From contig NZ_KI535309.1 in assembly GCF_000482365.1 (NCBI RefSeq), positions 35,546 to 99,545 on the forward strand: a stretch of 64,000 bases of DNA. The letters run 5' to 3'. The stretch is from Porphyromonas uenonis DSM 23387 = JCM 13868. Lineage in GTDB: Bacteria > Bacteroidota > Bacteroidia > Bacteroidales > Porphyromonadaceae. Below, piece by piece: positions 60,437 through 64,000 of this stretch. How positions within the stretch are numbered: position 1 is the first letter of the stretch; each line of letters opens with the position of its first letter. Under the pieces are notes generated by a model, which searched no databases, was not told where the DNA came from, and was given only the letters and a program-made list of their open reading frames with translations. The position numbers were made by a program, and so were the translations under genes.

Positions 60437-61597
60437 TCACCCAGCCATAATCCTTTTGTTTTTTAGAACTTCCCAGTTTTTTCGCTTTGCTGTAGTTACG
60501 TCAGCAGCGCTACACCTGTTTTTATCCCTTCTCTCAGAGGAGCGATCTATCACCACAAGAGTACCACGACTCTTTTTCCTTCGATTGGGAAGACTATTCA
60601 CCAACTTGGTCATAGCCTTGCCATTGATACAATTACTGTAGCAATAAAGAGCATTCAACCTAGCACACCCAGATACATTCAAGTTAGTCAGCTTATTGGA
60701 GTTGCAGTAAAGCGTTTCCAAGGCTGTGTTCTTTGACATGTCCAAGCTGGTGAGTTGATTGTTCTGGCAGTAAAGCTTTGTCAAGGAGGTACAGTCCGAC
60801 AGTTCCAAGCTGGTCAGTTGATTGATCTGGCAGTCAAGCTTTGTCAAGGAGGGACAGCCCGACAGATCCAAGCTGGTCAGTTTGTTGAGACCGCAATCAA
60901 GATCTGTCAAGGCGATGTTCTTTGACACGTCCAAGCTCTTCAGTTGATTGTCGAGGCAAATAAGCTTTGTCAAGGCGGTATTCTTTGACACGTCCAAGCT
61001 GATCAGTTGATTCTCGTCGCACTCAAGCTTTGTCAAGGCGGTGTTCTTTGACACGTCCAAGCTGGTCAGTCGATTGGCGGAGCAATTAAGATATGTCAAG
61101 GCGGTGTTCTGCGACACATCCAAGCTGGTCAGTCGATTGCCGGAGCACCCAAGCTCTGTCAAGGCAGTATCCTTTGATACGTCCAAGCTGGTCAGTTGAT
61201 TGAGGCCACAATCAAGATATCTCAAGGCGGTGTTCTGCGACAGATCCAAGCTGGTCAGGTCATTGCAAGAGCAGTCCAGCTCTGTCAAGGTGATGTTCTT
61301 TGAAACGTCTAGGCTGGTTAGTTGATCCCAACTGCCACAGAAAAGCGTTTTCACATCGCCACGAATAGTGAGCATTTGGCTGGTGAGAGTGTAGGACTTG
61401 CGATCGAGATTGTCCGTTTTTCCAGTCTCTTGAGCCCCCTCAATGGTGACGTTTCCATTGGCTTTGATGCCCAAATAGATGTCCTCACCGACTCTTTTGG
61501 TCGTGGTCATCGTGATGACACCTTCGGCGAGGAGGGAGCTGGAGGTGAGGAGCGTGCCGAGGAGGACGAAGAGCCAGATGCGTAGATGTTTGCTCAT
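60437..61597 (-). CDS. Secreted leucine-rich repeat protein (InlJ-like)
   Basis: 386 residues. Signal peptide MSKHLRIWLFVLLGTLLTSSSLLA. After about 70 residues, eleven 21-residue repeats of the form LTSLDVSKNTALTELDCS-NN follow, then a capping segment ending MTKLVNSLPNRRKKSRGTLVVID and ADVTTAKRKNWEVLKNKRIMAG. This resembles InlJ/BspA-type surface proteins of Porphyromonas, which can mediate adhesion or self-association. The usual longer tail after NWEV is lacking: the frame stops 14 codons later beside an inverted repeat. The DNA repeats are 63 bases long and could recombine. No typical C-terminal secretion domain is seen. Confidence 0.85.
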   Translation of the reverse strand: MSKHLRIWLFVLLGTLLTSSSLLAEGVITMTTTKRVGEDIYLGIKANGNVTIEGAQETGKTDNLDRKSYTLTSQMLTIRGDVKTLFCGSWDQLTSLDVSKNITLTELDCSCNDLTSLDLSQNTALRYLDCGLNQLTSLDVSKDTALTELGCSGNRLTSLDVSQNTALTYLNCSANRLTSLDVSKNTALTKLECDENQLISLDVSKNTALTKLICLDNQLKSLDVSKNIALTDLDCGLNKLTSLDLSGCPSLTKLDCQINQLTSLELSDCTSLTKLYCQNNQLTSLDMSKNTALETLYCNSNKLTNLNVSGCARLNALYCYSNCINGKAMTKLVNSLPNRRKKSRGTLVVIDRSSERRDKNRCSAADVTTAKRKNWEVLKNKRIMAG

Positions 61598-61635
61598 AGT
61601 GTAGCTAGAGATCAGAGGTTAGAGATTAGAAGTGG
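61598..61635 (-). repeat. CTCTAAY leader repeats before the LRR gene (locus 4)
   Basis: Read on the minus strand, units CTTCTAAT, CTCTAAC, CTCTGAT and CTCTAGC run straight into the start codon of the LRR gene, as at loci 1 and 2. A longer tract of the same kind lies about 100 bases further upstream (61729-61756), and another at 60031-60052. Confidence 0.7.
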
Positions 61636-61814
61636 GGGAAGCTGTGAAGGCTCGGCCGTACGAACTGTGTTTTCTGCGAAGTTATACCTTTATTGCGAGT
61701 TGAGCAAGAGGGGGGAGGGGGATTAGAAATTAGAGATTAGAGGTTAGAGATTAGAGGGGGGAAATCGGAGCTATCGGAGGTGTCGGAGCCATCGGAGGAA
61801 TCGGGCGAATAGTC

Positions 61815-62062
61815 CAATGAGGGGACGCACGAGACGTGTAACGGTTGTAGGGACGCTCGGATAGTGTCGGGTCGGAGGGCGTCCGTTGTCGAACCAGCCG
61901 ACGTGTAACCGGTGTAGGGACGCTCGGTGAGTGTTTAGCCGGAGGGCGTCCGTTGTGTCAAAGGTTATGGTGTCAGGGCTTTAACGGGGACGGACGCCCT
62001 CCCGCTAGATACTCCCGTGCGTCCCTACAACCGTTACACGTCTCGTTTTGACGCAACGTGAG
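61815..62062. repeat. REP-like GTAG palindrome cluster (locus E)
   Basis: Three units are readable: two forward units beginning GTGTAACGGTTGTAGGGACGC and GTGTAACCGGTGTAGGGACG, each ending CGGAGGGCGTCCGTTGT, and one reverse unit ending GTGCGTCCCTACAACCGTTA. Nothing else is visible in the roughly 480-base gap between the LRR gene and ispE apart from CTCTAAY tracts. Confidence 0.8.
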
Positions 62063-62079
62063 ATTTGCGGAGACTAGGG

Positions 62080-62961
62080 TCAGGAGAGGCGCTCGAGCCA
62101 GACGGGGAGGTCGGCGAGGTGGGGAGCGAGCGGGGAGGGGGTGGCAGAAGACGAGGTGGAGACAGAAGAGGGGGTGGACGAGAGGGGGTTGTCGGCGAAG
62201 AGGGCGTAGAGGGCGGTGCCGGAGCCGGACATGGCGGCGTAGAGAGCACCGTGGTGGTAGAGCGTGTCTCGCAGTGCGGCTAACTCGGGGTAGTGTGCGA
62301 AGACGACGGTCTCGAAGTCGTTGACGATGAGTTCTCGCCACTCCCCTATCGGTTGCTCGAGGAGTGCAGCGAGCTTGCCCTCCGCCTCGGGGTGACGTGT
62401 CACCTGTCGGTACGCTTCGGCGGTGCTCATGCCGATGGGGGGCTTGACGACGAGGAGCCATTTGCCGTGCAGTGCGGACGGCATCGTGAGCGGTGTGAGC
62501 ACTTCGCCACGGCCTGTGACGAGCACGGGGCGGGACTGGATGAAGAAGGGGCAGTCGCTGCCGAGCTCTCCCGCCAACGTCTCTAGCTCTGTGGTAGAGA
62601 GTCCTAAGTGGCACAGTTCGTTGACCGCTAGGAGCGTGTAGGCCGCATCGGCAGAGCCACCACCGAGACCAGCCTCTGACGGGATTAGCTTCTCGAGCTT
62701 GAGCCGTAGCGGAGGTATCTCGTGGTGGTGCGCTCGGAGTAGCTGCACCGCTTTGTAGATGAGATTGCGCTCGATGGGCAGTTCACCCGCTAGCCCAGCG
62801 ATCTCGTACGAGTCCTCCGTAGCTCCTGCAGCTATCTCTACCGTGAGCTGATCCGCCCAGCCGATGGGGAGCATACAGCTCTCGATGTCGTGGTAGCCGT
62901 CGGGGCGACGGCGTAGGATACGCAGCCCGAGGTTGATCTTAGCGTGTGGGTGTAGGATCAT
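62080..62961 (-). CDS. ispE: 4-diphosphocytidyl-2-C-methyl-D-erythritol kinase
   Basis: 293 residues. The N-terminus MILHPHAKINLGLRILRRRPDGYH and GHMP-kinase loop SEAGLGGGSADAAYTLLAVN are characteristic; the third motif is MSGSGTALYALF. It phosphorylates CDP-methylerythritol in the MEP isoprenoid pathway. The roughly 30 C-terminal residues are Ser/Thr/Pro-rich and variable. It lies 19 bases after recQ on the same strand. Confidence 0.94.
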   Translation of the reverse strand: MILHPHAKINLGLRILRRRPDGYHDIESCMLPIGWADQLTVEIAAGATEDSYEIAGLAGELPIERNLIYKAVQLLRAHHHEIPPLRLKLEKLIPSEAGLGGGSADAAYTLLAVNELCHLGLSTTELETLAGELGSDCPFFIQSRPVLVTGRGEVLTPLTMPSALHGKWLLVVKPPIGMSTAEAYRQVTRHPEAEGKLAALLEQPIGEWRELIVNDFETVVFAHYPELAALRDTLYHHGALYAAMSGSGTALYALFADNPLSSTPSSVSTSSSATPSPLAPHLADLPVWLERLS

Positions 62962-62980
62962 ATCGTGGTGACTCTTTCGA

Positions 62981-64000
62981 TTACTTATTCTTATATAGGT
63001 GTACCCCGTCAGTACGGTAGCGGTCGTCCTCCTCGAGGAGCTTCTGCAGGATCGGAAGCAAAGCTTTCGTCTTGACCCCTAGCCTCTTGGCCAACTCCCG
63101 CAAAGTAGGCGACGGCTCCTCCATTTGCTCTAAAAGAGCTTTGAGTCGCATCTCCAGAGTCTCTTCGCTACGCTGGGAGCGCGCTTTACGAGCTAGGCAA
63201 AGGTCACAGCGTCCGCACGGCTCAGCCAGCTCCTCGCCAAAGTAGTGTAGGAGCATCGCCTGTCGGCAGCCCTGCTGACTGTCGAGGTATGCGATCGTAG
63301 CGGCGAGTCGCTTGGTCATCGCTTCCTTGCGCAGCTCGTACACCTCGGGGGGAATGAGGAAGTGATGCTTGCGCTCCCGCCGTGTGTAGAAGAGGATGCG
63401 GGGCAAGCGCTTTCGCGGAATATAGTGAATGATGCCTCGCTGGCTCATCCGGACCAAGCTCTCGTAAACCGCCTCTCCCGTCAGGCGGGTCTGTATGGAG
63501 AGGGTACGCTCGTCGATGAAGACGTAATCGGAAAAGAGTCCCGAGTAGTTTCTCAAGACAGCCCGTAGCACCTTGTCATCTTGGGCGGACAAGCCTCGGA
63601 TGTAGTATAGCTCCTCTCTAGAGACCTCCACGATGAGTCGTGAGCGTGCCTCGTCGAGGAGTAGCTCCCAGGCGCCGGCCAACTCGAGGATATGCAGGGC
63701 ACTCAAGCTCCGTATCGGGTGCAGATGCTCCGTCCGCACAAACGCCTCGAGGTCTATCTCGTAGCTACGCTCCATGCCCTCGCCGAGACCAATGCCAAGG
63801 TAGCTGTAAAGGGTGTCGTATAGATCACGAATGTAAGCTTTGTCGGGAAATTCGTTTTGCACCCGCTGCAGGAGCATCCCACGATCCCGACGCTCGTATA
63901 GCACCACGGCAAAGGCACGCTGTCCGTCACGCCCCGCACGTCCCGCCTCTTGGAAGTATTCCTCCAGAGCCACGGGCATACTCCAGTGCACGACGAGACG
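62981..64000 (-). CDS. recQ: ATP-dependent DNA helicase RecQ, C-terminal part (gene continues past the window)
   Basis: The frame is open to the window edge. Visible are the end of the second helicase lobe (RLVVHWSMPVALEEYFQEAGRAGRDGQRA, motif VI), the RecQ zinc-binding region (CRQAMLLHYFGEELAEPCGRCDLCLARK, four Cys) and a winged-helix-type region; no obvious HRDC domain follows. It unwinds duplex DNA 3'-5' during recombination and fork repair. The N-terminal helicase lobe lies outside the window. The C-terminus ends GVHLYKNK, 19 bases before ispE. Confidence 0.9.
   Translation of the reverse strand, partial: RLVVHWSMPVALEEYFQEAGRAGRDGQRAFAVVLYERRDRGMLLQRVQNEFPDKAYIRDLYDTLYSYLGIGLGEGMERSYEIDLEAFVRTEHLHPIRSLSALHILELAGAWELLLDEARSRLIVEVSREELYYIRGLSAQDDKVLRAVLRNYSGLFSDYVFIDERTLSIQTRLTGEAVYESLVRMSQRGIIHYIPRKRLPRILFYTRRERKHHFLIPPEVYELRKEAMTKRLAATIAYLDSQQGCRQAMLLHYFGEELAEPCGRCDLCLARKARSQRSEETLEMRLKALLEQMEEPSPTLRELAKRLGVKTKALLPILQKLLEEDDRYRTDGVHLYKNK

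Noticed and set aside
60437-61597. Type IX secretion C-terminal domain on the LRR protein
   Set aside because: No typical beta-rich CTD or its conserved motifs follow the repeats; the protein ends soon after the cap.
61973-62614. Long Arg/Pro-rich open frame on the minus strand opposite or alongside ispE
   Set aside because: It is an alternate frame of ispE and of REP units, with low-complexity composition typical of shadow frames.

Overview
The window looks like chromosome of a Bacteroidota species, most probably a Porphyromonas close to the asaccharolytica/uenonis side of the genus. This is an inference from the sequence: promoters repeatedly show the Bacteroidota -7 element TAnnTTTG (no E. 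coli-type -35/-10 pairs); Shine-Dalgarno sequences are weak; and the gene set includes a type II glutaminyl cyclase lipoprotein, a P. gingivalis-like Fe/Mn superoxide dismutase, DUF4271, 'smalltalk'-like and HU-like proteins, an InlJ-type leucine-rich repeat protein, and the hpt-adk-obgE and yajC-ybbR-coaE gene orders. I see 59 protein genes, one running off the right edge, and one tRNA.

Layout. 0-3.2 kb is accessory-looking: a tRNA-Lys, a cluster of GTAG-palindrome repeats, then an HU-like protein, a T7-lysozyme-type amidase, a tiny membrane protein and a lipoprotein carrying an in-frame 175-bp MITE. 3.3-8.4 kb holds a YitT transporter, a phosphate-selective-type porin, argS and mnmA. 8.5-14.8 kb is one long forward operon: yajC, ybbR, coaE, DUF4271, hemD, an rnpA-yidD fusion, tatD, a J-domain-like gene and a HIRAN gene. 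15-18.5 kb has three zinc-ribbon or membrane proteins of unknown role. 18.7-23.6 kb is an M48 protease, cobO/btuR, glutaminyl cyclase, sufE and two acyltransferase-fold genes. 23.7-27.5 kb runs leftward (nfo, a Sua5-type gene, an Ig-like lipoprotein). 28.1-30.5 kb is a solo TonB-dependent receptor.

30.5-39.7 kb is a leftward block: rpsA, then hpt-adk-obgE-pgl-hflX-lpxL-like-O-antigen-ligase-like. 39.9-48.7 kb runs rightward with a glucosaminidase, purM, prfA, sodB, mdh, an outer-membrane barrel, a GYF/CD225 protein and a C-terminal processing protease. 48.8-54.9 kb has an AspT-type transporter, a small conserved protein, an acyltransferase, a nitrilase-fold amidase and a BtuFCD/FecBCD-type ABC importer. 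55-59.4 kb is folD-mfd. 59.4-62.1 kb is a mobile/repeat region with a Y1 (HUH) transposase, long inverted repeats, more GTAG palindromes and a leucine-rich repeat surface protein. The window ends with ispE and a partial recQ on the minus strand.

The most unusual content is non-coding or architectural: (i) arrays of 21-23-bp CCTAGG / TTCGGAGGAA motifs at three intergenic loci, two of them inverted copies of the same roughly 200-bp block with different copy number; (ii) CTCTAAY heptamer-like leaders directly upstream of three unrelated start codons; (iii) a GTAG-headed palindrome family together with a Y1 transposase, resembling a REP/RAYT system; (iv) an exactly 60-codon MITE plus duplication inside a lipoprotein signal peptide; (v) an RnpA-YidD fusion. 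All calls come from reading the sequence; no database search was run.
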